Positions 1 to 9,371 are shown, counted from the first letter of the stretch. The stretch: DNA of 33,107 nt from Thiotrichales bacterium (GCA_016936535.1 JAFGXP010000027.1:1-33107), one strand, 5' to 3'. Notes: generated by a model not told the origin, from the letters alone. Made by a program: numbers and translations.

Positions 1-1
1 A

Positions 2-85
2 TGGTGCGAGCGGAGAGACTCGAACTCTCACACCAAAGGCGCCAGAACCTAAATCTGGTGCGTCTACCAATTCCGCCACGCTCGC
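2..85 (-). tRNA. tRNA-Leu (anticodon UAG)
   Basis: On the minus strand this folds as an 84-nt tRNA with encoded CCA. The acceptor stem GCGAGCG pairs with CGCTCGC. The D region GTGGCGGAATTGGTAGACGC is typical of leucine tRNAs. The anticodon stem CCAGA/TCTGG holds a loop with TAG. A long variable arm follows, and the T arm contains GTTCGAGTC. It lies 6 nt downstream of tRNA-Phe, so the two are probably processed from one transcript. Confidence 0.97.
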
Positions 86-91
86 AATAAA

Positions 92-167
92 TGGTGGCCA
101 CACCTGGAATCGAACCAGGGACACAGGGATTTTCAATCCCTTGCTCTACCAACTGAGCTATGTGGCC
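92..167 (-). tRNA. tRNA-Phe (anticodon GAA)
   Basis: A 76-nt tRNA with encoded CCA on the minus strand. The acceptor GGCCACA pairs with TGTGGCC. The D arm TAGCTCAGTTGGTAGAGCA, the anticodon stem AGGGA/TCCCT with loop TTGAAAA, and the T arm with GGTTCGATTCC are all clear. It is the first gene of a Phe-Leu tRNA pair. Confidence 0.97.
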
Positions 168-184
168 ATGAACTTGATGGGCGC

Positions 185-213
185 ATTCTATAGAGTGCTT
201 TTGCCCCTGTCAA
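185..213 (-). promoter_or_regulatory. Sigma70 promoter of the tRNA-Phe/tRNA-Leu unit
   Basis: Minus-strand TTGACA at 213-208, a 17-nt spacer, then TAGAAT at 190-185. This is a consensus -35 and a near-consensus -10 placed just upstream of tRNA-Phe. The bases after the -10 (GCGCCC) are GC-rich, as in stringently controlled stable-RNA promoters. The control itself is inferred. Confidence 0.85.
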
Positions 214-309
214 ACACTATTTTTAAAATTTTCATTTTCTTTTTATCGAACCCAAAATTGCGCCCTCGGCCGATAAATTTACCTTGGGCGCATTTTTAAT
301 ATCACTACG

Positions 310-315
310 TATAAT
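310..315 (+). promoter_or_regulatory. Possible -10 element for gdhA
   Basis: A perfect TATAAT lies about 125 nt before the gdhA start. No convincing -35 sits 16-18 nt upstream, so the promoter would need an activator or is weak. An inverted repeat (TGCGCCC 259-265 / GGGCGCA 286-292) lies just upstream and could be an operator. The rest of the 214-438 gap shows nothing else I recognise. Confidence 0.35.
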
Positions 316-381
316 TTGCATGAACTCTTGCGTCTAGCAAATTTCATCAGGCGCGGATTGTTTGCTACAACCTTATCCTAA

Positions 382-1785
<1,404 letters not shown>

Positions 1786-1825
1786 AGTAAAGCGTCGATT
1801 CGGCCTTTGCTCGCCTAAACAACGA

Positions 1826-1860
1826 AAAAGCCTTAGCACAAATTCTGCGCTAAGGCTTTT
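1826..1860. terminator. Bidirectional terminator between gdhA and the choice-of-anchor lipoprotein gene
   Basis: AAAAGCCTTAGC (1826-1837) pairs perfectly with GCTAAGGCTTTT (1849-1860) around an 11-nt loop. An A tract on one side and a T tract on the other make it usable from both strands, as fits two convergent genes. Confidence 0.85.
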
Positions 1861-1883
1861 GAAACTGTGACGAAGCCTAGGTT

Positions 1884-3674
1884 TTATTCGAAGCGAGTCA
1901 CCACAAGCTCGTAGTAGGTGGTCGTACCACTCACTTCGTTGCCAACCACCAACAATGGCTTACCATTAGGACTTTGTTCAGCCGGAACAAACTGCATACC
2001 TTCAGGTCCTAAATCTCCGGCTTGAGCCAATTCGGTTTCAGGGTCTTTCTGCAGGTTGCGATTATTGAAATATTCAATAAATTGAGGGGCGTTTGGGTTG
2101 GAGACATCGTAAACCATAATCCCGCCCATACGCTCTAAACCAATAAAGGCATAGGTGCGACCATCAATTTTGCCAAGGGTGAGGGCCTCTGGCTCTGGGC
2201 CCTTATTATCCGAACGATCATCGCCAGCATTTTCAGCATTATCATTATTAAAGTCCGCGCCATAACGGTTGGCGGTGATCACCTCAAAATCGCTACCCGA
2301 ATCAAACACCTGTTGACCGGTTTGCGCCTCATAAATCGAGAAAGAGCGCCCGCCATAAGCATAAAGGTGGTCAAAGTTGGTTCCGCCATTTTTGACAACC
2401 GTGGTGTGGTACGAAAACTTCAACCGATTTAATTCATTATCTTTACCAAAACCACCATTGGTTACCAAGCCGGAATTCAAGGTGACGTTATCGGCTGCAT
2501 AGTAGTCTTTGGCGGAAAAGGCATCAACACAATTATCTTTTGCATCAAAATAATAACCAGCAGCTTCACATCCTGCCTGGTCGGTGACATTTTCCAACCA
2601 ATCTTGACGGTCATCCCCCTCGTTGGCGGTTAAGAAATAGCTCTTACCTTGATATTCCATGCTGGCAATGGTATCGGGCATATAAATCCCTTTTACTGGC
2701 CAATTGCGGATATTAACCCCATCCTTTTGGCTGGCATCCAACTCATTGCCTGGAATCGAGTGGTCTTTAAACCCGAGACCCAGAATCTGTTCAATGCGCT
2801 TATCGACCAAATCAATGACGGCAACCGCATTATTCTCTTGCAAGGTCACATAGGCTTTGCTGCCAACGGCATTCACCGCAATATATTCTGGTTCGAGACT
2901 TTGTGCCACGCTGGCTTTTGCGTCGGGATTGGTCGCGCTATAGCCGTCTAATACCATCTTGTCCAATGGCAACTCACTATGCTGTGGGCCGCCAAGATTA
3001 AAATCCGTAAAATGCAAGGTGGTCAAATCGGTGGTTAAGTTTGTGCCATCCCACTGCACGCCAATCAAGGCAACCTGTCCTTCAGGATCTACTTGATAAT
3101 CCGTGCTTGGCTCACCTTCAATCGCGACTAAAAGCTGATTGCCGCTAAAGGTCAACATATCCGGCAAAGCACCCACTTGTACTGCTTTTAAAAACCCTAA
3201 ATCTGCCGCACGGTAAAAAGCCACCCAGCCATTATCGGTTTTATTATTCGCGGCCACGGCCACAGCGAGTAGGCCGTCTTTTAACGCCACGGAGTTGGCA
3301 TCACCCACCACGCCTGCAATCTGCGCGCTGCTGAAGTCACTGACTAAGTTCAAGGACGCTTTTAAAACGGGATTTGCTAAATTCTGGTTGTCTAAAACAT
3401 CCACCGTTTTACGGTTGGCATTGACGACAAAGGTTTGACGATTCACCGCGTCATAAGCCACAATTTCTGCCGCCGATTCATCGTAGATGCCTGAGGAAAA
3501 AGTAGCAATAGGCTGCAAACTAATGGCTTGGCTGGTCGCATTGCGGCCATCTAGACCATCGCGTCCGTTAAGACCATCGGTACCCTCATCGCTGAGTTCA
3601 CAGCCTCCAACCAATAAAACAGAACTGCTCAAGAGTGCCGCTAAAAGCGGCTTTTTTAGCAAACGCATAGTCAT
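1884..3674 (-). CDS. Choice-of-anchor I family lipoprotein, predicted phosphate-starvation protein
   Basis: A 596-residue exported beta-propeller-like protein. The N-terminus is a lipoprotein signal: a basic start, a hydrophobic run, then a LVGGC lipobox with Cys25 as the lipidated residue. Five collagen-like Gly-X-Y triplets follow (31-45) and probably act as a linker. The body has repeated propeller blades. The C-terminal part contains GPEPEALTLGKIDGRTYAFI and GGIMVYDVSNP, hallmarks of the choice-of-anchor I family, members of which are often annotated as alkaline phosphatase or found beside 5'-nucleotidase domains. I see no independent phosphatase motif, so the enzymatic role is unproven. 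Start: ATG at 3674, or ATG at 3668 (MRLLKK), which sits at a better distance from AAGGG. Transcription is probably controlled by the Pho-box-like array upstream, which supports a role in phosphate acquisition. Confidence 0.8.
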   Translation of the reverse strand: MTMRLLKKPLLAALLSSSVLLVGGCELSDEGTDGLNGRDGLDGRNATSQAISLQPIATFSSGIYDESAAEIVAYDAVNRQTFVVNANRKTVDVLDNQNLANPVLKASLNLVSDFSSAQIAGVVGDANSVALKDGLLAVAVAANNKTDNGWVAFYRAADLGFLKAVQVGALPDMLTFSGNQLLVAIEGEPSTDYQVDPEGQVALIGVQWDGTNLTTDLTTLHFTDFNLGGPQHSELPLDKMVLDGYSATNPDAKASVAQSLEPEYIAVNAVGSKAYVTLQENNAVAVIDLVDKRIEQILGLGFKDHSIPGNELDASQKDGVNIRNWPVKGIYMPDTIASMEYQGKSYFLTANEGDDRQDWLENVTDQAGCEAAGYYFDAKDNCVDAFSAKDYYAADNVTLNSGLVTNGGFGKDNELNRLKFSYHTTVVKNGGTNFDHLYAYGGRSFSIYEAQTGQQVFDSGSDFEVITANRYGADFNNDNAENAGDDRSDNKGPEPEALTLGKIDGRTYAFIGLERMGGIMVYDVSNPNAPQFIEYFNNRNLQKDPETELAQAGDLGPEGMQFVPAEQSPNGKPLLVVGNEVSGTTTYYELVVTRFE

Positions 3675-3698
3675 TATCCCTTCCCGAATAAAATTTTT

Positions 3699-3765
3699 AT
3701 CTTACGGTAGGAAAATGACGGTTTCTTGAAAGGAAAATGGCAATTTGAAGACAAATTTATGTCAA
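3699..3765 (-). promoter_or_regulatory. Tandem PhoB-box-like array and -10 element
   Basis: Reading the minus strand from 3765, heptamers recur every 11 bases: TTGACAT, TTGTCTT, TTGCCAT, CTTTCAA, CCGTCAT, CTACCGT. AT-rich 4-nt spacers separate them. The first five match the Pho unit CTGTCAT at 5-6 of 7 positions, and the fifth base is C in all six. Ten bases after the CCGTCAT unit lies TAAGAT (3704-3699) as -10. That is the same 10-nt spacing I know from the E. coli phoA promoter, which has no -35. Control by a PhoB-type activator is inferred. Confidence 0.65.
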
Positions 3766-3774
3766 TTCAATGCC

Positions 3775-4209
3775 TTATGTTGGAGAAAAGATTTGCAGCG
3801 GCGAAACGCGCACAGGACGAAAATTTCGATCCGTGGTGACAATCAACGTCCGCGCTTGGCTCATAAGACGATGATCACTTTGTCGAAACAGTTGCTGTTG
3901 AAATTCAAAACGCAGCGGCGTCAGTGGTTTAACCGCCACGTCGATTTGGAAAGGTTGATGGGCTTGCAATGGTACAAAATACTCAATCTCGATTTTTTGC
4001 ACCATCAAATTAATCCCTTCTTTGGCGAGCACGGCAAAATCGATACCGTGTTTTTTTAAAAAGCGATGGCGTGCATGTTCAAAATAGTGCTGGTAGTGGG
4101 CGTTGTTGACCACACCCTGAATATCGCATTCGTGATCTCGCGCCTCCATGCACGGCATCGTCTGCAATGCAAAGGATGGAGGCACATTGGTTTTTTTCTT
4201 GATCGTCAC
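3775..4209 (-). CDS. Hot-dog fold acyl-CoA thioesterase (YbgC/4HBT family)
   Basis: Probably hydrolyses acyl-CoA thioesters in the cytoplasm. The signature is HECDIQGVVNNAHYQHYFEH (residues 26-45 with the start used here). The Asp of the CD pair is the expected catalytic residue and the Y..YFEHAR helix is typical of the 4HBT/YbgC/FadM group. About 145 residues is normal for the family. The start is uncertain: the open frame reaches 4296, inside the upstream transporter gene. I use GTG at 4209 (preceded by GAGTGGG) since it gives family-like length, but TTG 4212 or ATG 4158/4149 are possible. The gene overlaps or abuts the end of the TDT transporter gene (stop at 4232), so the two are probably co-transcribed. 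The substrate cannot be told from sequence. Confidence 0.8.
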   Translation of the reverse strand: MTIKKKTNVPPSFALQTMPCMEARDHECDIQGVVNNAHYQHYFEHARHRFLKKHGIDFAVLAKEGINLMVQKIEIEYFVPLQAHQPFQIDVAVKPLTPLRFEFQQQLFRQSDHRLMSQARTLIVTTDRNFRPVRVSPLQIFSPT

Positions 4210-4231
4210 CAAAACCCACTCACTGTCTGTC

Positions 4232-5197
4232 TTAATGATCGACACAGACTTTTTTATGCATGACTGCCACTGCTGTTTTGTAACCGAGATAAACAATAAA
4301 TAGCGTTAAAAGAGCGTGTAAACCGTAACCAATCCATTGATAAAACATTTGTCCGCTGTAAGTGCTCATCTGATAACTGGCAATGACCATCGCTGCTACA
4401 GGGAAGGTGAAAGCCCACCAAGAAAGTGCGAAATCCAGCTGAACAAACTTAGGCACCGAAACCAACATTAAGAGCGTTACCGCAATCGCGAAGAAATAAA
4501 GAATCATCGCAAATTGGTTTACCTGATGGTCGTTAAGTGCTAAGTAAGAGATAAAACCGACCGCAGGAGGCGCAATAAAGATAAACAAGGTTGGAATCAA
4601 ACGAGCCGGCATTGGTGCATGGAAGATAATCCGGTTAACCAAAATCGACTTGACCACAATCCAAAACACCAAACCAACCGAAAAGAAAAACCAGTTTAAC
4701 TCCAGCGGCGCATGATGAACCCCTGCAATCGGCACAATAATATTACCGACAATCGGAATAAACCAAGCTGGATTGGAATGATCAGGCGTGAAGTGGTCAT
4801 GATGCACCCAGTTATAGAGTACCCAATAGGTAAGCGAAATCTGCAATGCCGCCCCCACTGTCCAGAGCCAATAGGAGAACTGGGTTTGCTCGATGGCGTA
4901 AAAGGCAATGCTTAGCAGCAACATACTAATGCTGATGGCAGGCACAAAGTTCATTTTAACTGGGTGCTTCATTTCCGCTTTGACTGCCGGAAAATGACGG
5001 ATGAGTTTAAGGAGGTAGACCAGACTCAGAATCATCATCAGAACCACAGCCAACCCTAAGTTCAGATAGGCGACCCACGTCAAATCTGGAAAAGGTTTAC
5101 TTAAGTGTAAAAAGGCGATACTCAGACCGGTAATGCCCATAATCATTCCAAAGAAACTGGCAGGAAAATTAGCTAGCCGTTGCGATTGCTCACTCAT
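4232..5197 (-). CDS. TDT/SLAC1-family membrane transporter (TehA-like)
   Basis: An inner-membrane protein of about 321 residues with roughly ten hydrophobic segments. It opens with LANFPASFFGMIMGITGLSI, the characteristic first helix of the tellurite-resistance/dicarboxylate transporter (TDT) and SLAC1 anion-channel family. Members carry anions such as C4-dicarboxylates, malate, sulfite, nitrate or chloride; the substrate here is unknown. I chose ATG 5197 (MSEQSQRLAN) over the GTG at 5212, which would add five residues. No strong Shine-Dalgarno sequence is visible for either. It is first in a pair with the thioesterase gene. Autotrophs sometimes use members of this family for inorganic carbon uptake, but nothing here shows that. 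Confidence 0.85.
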   Translation of the reverse strand: MSEQSQRLANFPASFFGMIMGITGLSIAFLHLSKPFPDLTWVAYLNLGLAVVLMMILSLVYLLKLIRHFPAVKAEMKHPVKMNFVPAISISMLLLSIAFYAIEQTQFSYWLWTVGAALQISLTYWVLYNWVHHDHFTPDHSNPAWFIPIVGNIIVPIAGVHHAPLELNWFFFSVGLVFWIVVKSILVNRIIFHAPMPARLIPTLFIFIAPPAVGFISYLALNDHQVNQFAMILYFFAIAVTLLMLVSVPKFVQLDFALSWWAFTFPVAAMVIASYQMSTYSGQMFYQWIGYGLHALLTLFIVYLGYKTAVAVMHKKVCVDH

Positions 5198-5212
5198 AAT
5201 TTTTATACCCAC

Positions 5213-5506
5213 ATAAATTAATCTAATTAAATCTTACTGCGCCGAAAGCGTTTAAAACCTGACAAAACTCTGACTTTATAACTGGGTTTCATCCCTATTC
5301 AATAAAGTAGGAAACCACAGACAAAAAGCATTTTAGGCGTAACAGAAATCGCAGAGCTTAAGTTCAAATAAACTTTTGATGAAAACTTTCCGTCAATCTG
5401 ACAGATAAATCCTTTACGGCGCTTTATCCCCTTTTAAGAAGACTTTTAGAAACGCCGTGCAAAAGATGAAGTACCGATAGGAAAGCGTGAACCGAGGGGA
5501 GTGGTT
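5213..5506. other. Intergenic region between fbpC and the TDT transporter gene
   Basis: About 300 bases without a gene. It must hold the promoter of the transporter gene, but I see no strong -35/-10 pair. Visible structure: an 11-bp spaced repeat CTGACAA/CTGACTT (5259-5276); a short palindrome ATCTG-A-CAGAT (5396-5406); and an imperfect inverted repeat ACGGCG...CGCCGT (about 5416-5457) that lacks a T tract and so is a poor terminator for fbpC. Confidence 0.5.
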
Positions 5507-6571
5507 TTATAGCGTTTGAGAGAGCGTAGCCTCTTTTGTAAACACAACGGCATGATCCATTTCCAACTTAATGCCAATTTTTGAACCCACAGGGTGATCA
5601 TGGTGTGATTGGCTCATGCACATAACTTTTTCGCCACTGGGTAGCTTGAGGGTAAACAAAAAATGTGATCCTCGAAAGGCACGGTTCACCACTTCGAGTT
5701 TCCAATCACTGCGGTCATCGTGAAGAATATCGTCCGGACGCACCAAAACCGAAACCGCTTCGCCGGCCTGAGTGCCAAGTGGCAGTTGCGTTTTCAGCAA
5801 ACCCAGCTCGGTATGCACCGCTCGACAATCGCAAACACTACCGGTAATCAAGGAGCCTTGACCAATAAAATCCGCAATAAACGGATGCGCTGGCTGGTGG
5901 TAAAGATTGTAGGGAGTATCCCATTGCAACAAACGCCCCTCTTTAAGCACCCCCACCGAATCGGCCATCGCAAAAGCTTCATTTTGGTTATGCGTCACCA
6001 TTAAGGCACTCATGCCTTCGGCTTTAAGGATGCCACGCACTTCACGTGCCAAAGACTCACGCAGCTCCACATCTAAGCCCGAGAAGGGTTCGTCCATCAA
6101 CAAAATCTTGGGCTTGGGAGCCAGCGCCCGCGCCAAAGCAATTCGCTGCTGCTGTCCACCCGAAAGCTGATGAGGAAAGCGCTTCGCCATGGCCGGCAGC
6201 CCCACCAACTCCAGCAGTTGCGCAACCCGCGCTTCTTTTTGCGCACGGCTGTGGCGATGCAAACCGAAGGCAATATTCTGTTCAACGTTTAAATGAGGAT
6301 AAAGGGCATAATCTTGAAACACCATACCAACCTCGCGCTGTTCTGTAGGCACCATCTTCTTAGCCGAAGAAACCACCTGCTGATCAATTTGAATTTCGCC
6401 CTCGGCCAAGGCATGCAAACCCGCAATGGTTCGCAACAAGGTGGTTTTGCCACAGCCGCTGGGGCCAAGCAGACAACCTACCTCGCCAGCTTTAAGCCAA
6501 AGATTGACTTGATTAACGGCAATATGCTCTTGATGCATTGCTTTAACTTGATGTAATCGCAGTTCAGGCAC
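5507..6571 (-). CDS. fbpC: Ferric iron ABC transporter ATP-binding protein
   Basis: A 354-residue ATPase that powers periplasm-to-cytoplasm Fe3+ import with FbpB and FbpA. Walker A GPSGCGKTT (36-44), Q-loop Gln86 in VFQDYALYP, ABC signature LSGGQQQR (136-143), Walker B LLMDEP (157-162), D-loop and H-loop His194 are all intact. After about residue 235 comes a C-terminal TOBE-like regulatory domain (around 240-345), as in FbpC/PotA-type ATPases. The start overlaps the end of fbpB by 8 bases, implying translational coupling. It is the last gene of fbpABC; no clear terminator follows. A related subfamily handles sulfate, molybdate or polyamines, but the FbpA and FbpB neighbours and the Fur-like box favour iron. 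Confidence 0.92.
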   Translation of the reverse strand: MPELRLHQVKAMHQEHIAVNQVNLWLKAGEVGCLLGPSGCGKTTLLRTIAGLHALAEGEIQIDQQVVSSAKKMVPTEQREVGMVFQDYALYPHLNVEQNIAFGLHRHSRAQKEARVAQLLELVGLPAMAKRFPHQLSGGQQQRIALARALAPKPKILLMDEPFSGLDVELRESLAREVRGILKAEGMSALMVTHNQNEAFAMADSVGVLKEGRLLQWDTPYNLYHQPAHPFIADFIGQGSLITGSVCDCRAVHTELGLLKTQLPLGTQAGEAVSVLVRPDDILHDDRSDWKLEVVNRAFRGSHFLFTLKLPSGEKVMCMSQSHHDHPVGSKIGIKLEMDHAVVFTKEATLSQTL

Positions 6572-8189
6572 GTTTCTTATCCATTAACTGACTTAAAAGA
6601 ATGACTGGAATCAGCCCCGTTAACACAATCAACAGCGCAGGCAAACCGGCATCAGCCAGGCGCTCGTCGGCAGCCATTTCATAAGCGCGGATTGAGAGCG
6701 TATCAAAATTAAAAGGGCGCAAAATCAGCGTTGTTGGCAACTCTTTTAACACCTCAACAAACACTAAAATCAACGCCGTGAGCAAGCTGGTTTGCAGTAA
6801 AGGCAGATGAACTTTACGAAGAATGGTACCGGAGGCTAAGCCAAGTGTCCGCGCGGAATCATCCATATTCGGTTTAATTCGCTGCAAACCTGCCTCAACT
6901 GACTGCAAGGCCACCGACATAAAACGCACACTGTAGGCCAAAACCAAGGCAAATAAGGTTCCAGAGAAAATCAACCCAGTGGACACTTCGTAATGATTAT
7001 AGGCAAAGTCGTCTATCACCTTATCCAACCAAGCCAATGGAATCAGTACTGCAATTGCCAAAACGGTTCCCGGTACGGCATAGCCTAAGTGTGTCACGGT
7101 CACCAAGCGGCTAACCGACTTTTGCCGACTTAGGCGCTTCGCATAGGCCAAAATCACCGCCAAACCGACCACCACCAGAGCACTAATTAACGCCAACGAA
7201 AAACTGTTCCAAGCCAACTCAAAGAATTCGCGATTCCACTGGGTATCGGCTGTGGTGAAACTCCAATAAAACAATTGTGCGCTCGGCACTAAAAATCCCA
7301 GTAACAACGGCAGAAAACAGATCGCAAAGAGGCTCCAACCGCGCACACCCTTGAGCTGGGTTAATTCAGTTTCTGTGCTCGGTGTACTTTGTTCAAAATA
7401 GCGCTGTTGCTTGCGTGTCCAACGTTCCACACCAATTAAAAGCGCCACAAATGCTAACAACACCAGCGAAAGCTGTGCCGCAGTATGAGTATCGCCCAAA
7501 CCAGACCAGGTTCGATAGATGCCGGTGGTAAAGGTATCCACCCCAAAATGCTGCACGGCACCAAAATCAGCAAGGGTCTCCATCAGCGCTAAGGTCACAC
7601 CGGCAATAATGGCAGGCCGCGCCATGGGTAACGCAATATAAAAGAAGCGTTTCCAAGGACCGACCCCCAAGGTGCGACTGACTTCCAAGGCGTGATGACC
7701 ACTGGCACTAAACGCACTACGGCTCAATAAATAAACGTACGGATAGAGCACCAGCGAAAACAACAAAATGGCTCCACCGATCGAGCGAATCTCTGGAAAC
7801 CAGCCTAAGGTAGTCTGCCCCGTCAATTCGCGAAACGCCGTTTGAACGGGCCCTTCAAATTCCAGCAGTCCTGTATAGGTGTAAGCACTGATATAGGCTG
7901 GCATCGCCAGCGGCAGAAGCAAAGCCCAATGCAGCCAGCGACTGCCATAAAACCGATAATGCGTGACCAACCAAGCAGTTGAAACCCCAAGCAACAGGGT
8001 GCCAAAGCCCACCCCCAGCATTAACCAGATGGAGTTTAGAACATACTCCGGTAACAGAGTATTCAGCAAATGCTGCCAATTTTCATTGCCCGGTGTAAAA
8101 ACAAAAGAGACCAGCACCCAGATGGGTGTGGTCATCAGCAACGCAATCACAATCGACAGCCAGAGCCAAAGCTTCGGCGTTTTACTCAT
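6564..8189 (-). CDS. fbpB: Ferric iron ABC transporter permease (fused two-domain)
   Basis: A 541-residue inner-membrane permease with about 12 transmembrane helices, made of two homologous halves as in FbpB/SfuB. Each half carries an EAA-type coupling loop for the ATPase: EVSRTLGVGPWKRFFYIALP near residues 175-195, and DDSARTLGLASGTILRKVHL in the second half (about 445-465). METLADFGAVQHFGVDTFTTG after the first loop is a familiar signature of iron permeases of this type. It starts 47 nt after the fbpA stop and overlaps fbpC by 8 nt, so all three form an operon. Substrate specificity comes from FbpA. Confidence 0.92.
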   Translation of the reverse strand: MSKTPKLWLWLSIVIALLMTTPIWVLVSFVFTPGNENWQHLLNTLLPEYVLNSIWLMLGVGFGTLLLGVSTAWLVTHYRFYGSRWLHWALLLPLAMPAYISAYTYTGLLEFEGPVQTAFRELTGQTTLGWFPEIRSIGGAILLFSLVLYPYVYLLSRSAFSASGHHALEVSRTLGVGPWKRFFYIALPMARPAIIAGVTLALMETLADFGAVQHFGVDTFTTGIYRTWSGLGDTHTAAQLSLVLLAFVALLIGVERWTRKQQRYFEQSTPSTETELTQLKGVRGWSLFAICFLPLLLGFLVPSAQLFYWSFTTADTQWNREFFELAWNSFSLALISALVVVGLAVILAYAKRLSRQKSVSRLVTVTHLGYAVPGTVLAIAVLIPLAWLDKVIDDFAYNHYEVSTGLIFSGTLFALVLAYSVRFMSVALQSVEAGLQRIKPNMDDSARTLGLASGTILRKVHLPLLQTSLLTALILVFVEVLKELPTTLILRPFNFDTLSIRAYEMAADERLADAGLPALLIVLTGLIPVILLSQLMDKKRA

Positions 8190-8236
8190 CCGTTTTTCGT
8201 CAAGCGCTCCCTTAATAAATGGCGCAACACTTTACC

Positions 8237-9271
8237 TTATCGCCAATCGGCTCGGTCCATTATTTTGACCGCTTGTGGATTGAGTTCACCCAGTTTGGAT
8301 AAATTTAAACGATCACTTTTGAACTCGCCCCAAGACTGCAAGGTGGCACTGATTGGCGTGCCCTCCACAACCGGATACTCATTATTTGTTTCGGCATACC
8401 AGTTTTGTGCGGTTTTTGACAGCATAAAAGCAATCAACTTATTCGCATTTTCGACATTTTTGGCCGATTGAGTAATGGCGATGCCACTGACATTAACATG
8501 GGTACCGCGATCTTCTTGGTTTGGCCAGAACACCGCAACTTGGTTGGCCGCATCACGCTGCGCCGGATCATTGCCATTTAACATCTGCGCCAAATAATAA
8601 GTATTCACCAAGGCTACATCACACATGCCTGCCGCAACCGCCATCACCTGATCACGATCACCACCTTTTGGATTGCGCGCAAAATTCTTCACAAATCCCT
8701 TTGCCCAAAGTTCGGTTTTTTCAGCACCTTGATGCGCAATCATCGATGCGACCAAAGATTGGTTATAGATATTATTGGACGAACGCACACAAATTCTGCC
8801 ACTCCATTTTGGATCGGCCAAGTCTTCATAGGTCGAAAGTGCCTCGGGTTTAACGCTGTCTTTGGCATACACCAAAACTCGCGCACGCGTTGTCAACCCC
8901 AACCAGTAACCCTCTTTATCCTGCAAACTCGGCGAAACTTGCGACAGTAATTCAGCTGAAATCGCCGCTTGCAACACTCCCGCTTCTTTCGCACGATGCA
9001 AACGGCCAGCATCGGTGGTAATCAACACATCGGCAGGTGAGCGTCGCCCTTCCGATTCAAGGCGTTTCAGCAATTCATCTGCTTTGCTGGTAATCAAATT
9101 CACCTGAATATTGGTTTGCTGAGTAAACTCATCCAGCAACGGCTTAATTAATTGTGCCTGTCGAGCAGAATAGACATTCACTTCTTCAACCGCCTGGGCC
9201 GCACTGAGGGGCAACAGCGAAGCCGCTCCAATTAGCAGGATTTTGAACAAGGTTTGTGTTGCTTTACTCAT
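8237..9271 (-). CDS. fbpA: Fe(3+) ABC transporter periplasmic binding protein
   Basis: A 344-residue periplasmic protein that binds ferric iron and delivers it to FbpBC. It has a Sec signal peptide (KILLIGAASLLPLSAAQA) with likely cleavage after Ala27. The mature protein begins VEEVNVYSARQ, typical of FbpA/FutA/IdiA. The adjacent tyrosines Tyr225-Tyr226 in LVNTYYLAQ are the expected iron ligands, and Tyr34 in VYSAR may also contribute. GAGGG lies at good distance before the ATG. First gene of the fbpABC operon; a Fur-like box overlaps its promoter, so induction by iron starvation is predicted. Confidence 0.93.
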   Translation of the reverse strand: MSKATQTLFKILLIGAASLLPLSAAQAVEEVNVYSARQAQLIKPLLDEFTQQTNIQVNLITSKADELLKRLESEGRRSPADVLITTDAGRLHRAKEAGVLQAAISAELLSQVSPSLQDKEGYWLGLTTRARVLVYAKDSVKPEALSTYEDLADPKWSGRICVRSSNNIYNQSLVASMIAHQGAEKTELWAKGFVKNFARNPKGGDRDQVMAVAAGMCDVALVNTYYLAQMLNGNDPAQRDAANQVAVFWPNQEDRGTHVNVSGIAITQSAKNVENANKLIAFMLSKTAQNWYAETNNEYPVVEGTPISATLQSWGEFKSDRLNLSKLGELNPQAVKIMDRADWR

Positions 9272-9343
9272 GGCATTCCCTCGTAAGATGGCAGGTAAAA
9301 AGACCGCTAAAGTCTAACCGGACTCAATCGAAAAATCAAAAGG

Positions 9344-9366
9344 ATTATAAATGATAATTGTTATTG
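9344..9366 (-). promoter_or_regulatory. Fur-like box over the fbpA promoter
   Basis: The plus strand at 9352-9366 reads TGATAAT-T-GTTATTG. The left half matches the 7-1-7 Fur half-site fully and the right half matches 4 of 7. On the minus strand TATAAT (9349-9344) forms a perfect -10 for fbpA. The Fur-like site fills the spacer just upstream, so bound Fur would block RNA polymerase. Confidence 0.7.
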
Positions 9367-9371
9367 TTAAA

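Noticed and set aside
269-276. GCCGATAA, a perfect sigma28 -10 upstream of gdhA
   Set aside because: No TAAA-like -35 at 15 nt upstream and gdhA is not a motility gene; it also lies inside the loop of the inverted repeat.
3745-4059. 104-residue plus-strand frame
   Set aside because: Antisense to the hot-dog thioesterase and overlaps the Pho-like array.
5416-5457. Inverted repeat ACGGCG...CGCCGT as fbpC terminator
   Set aside because: Large loop, a bulge and no T tract on the minus strand.
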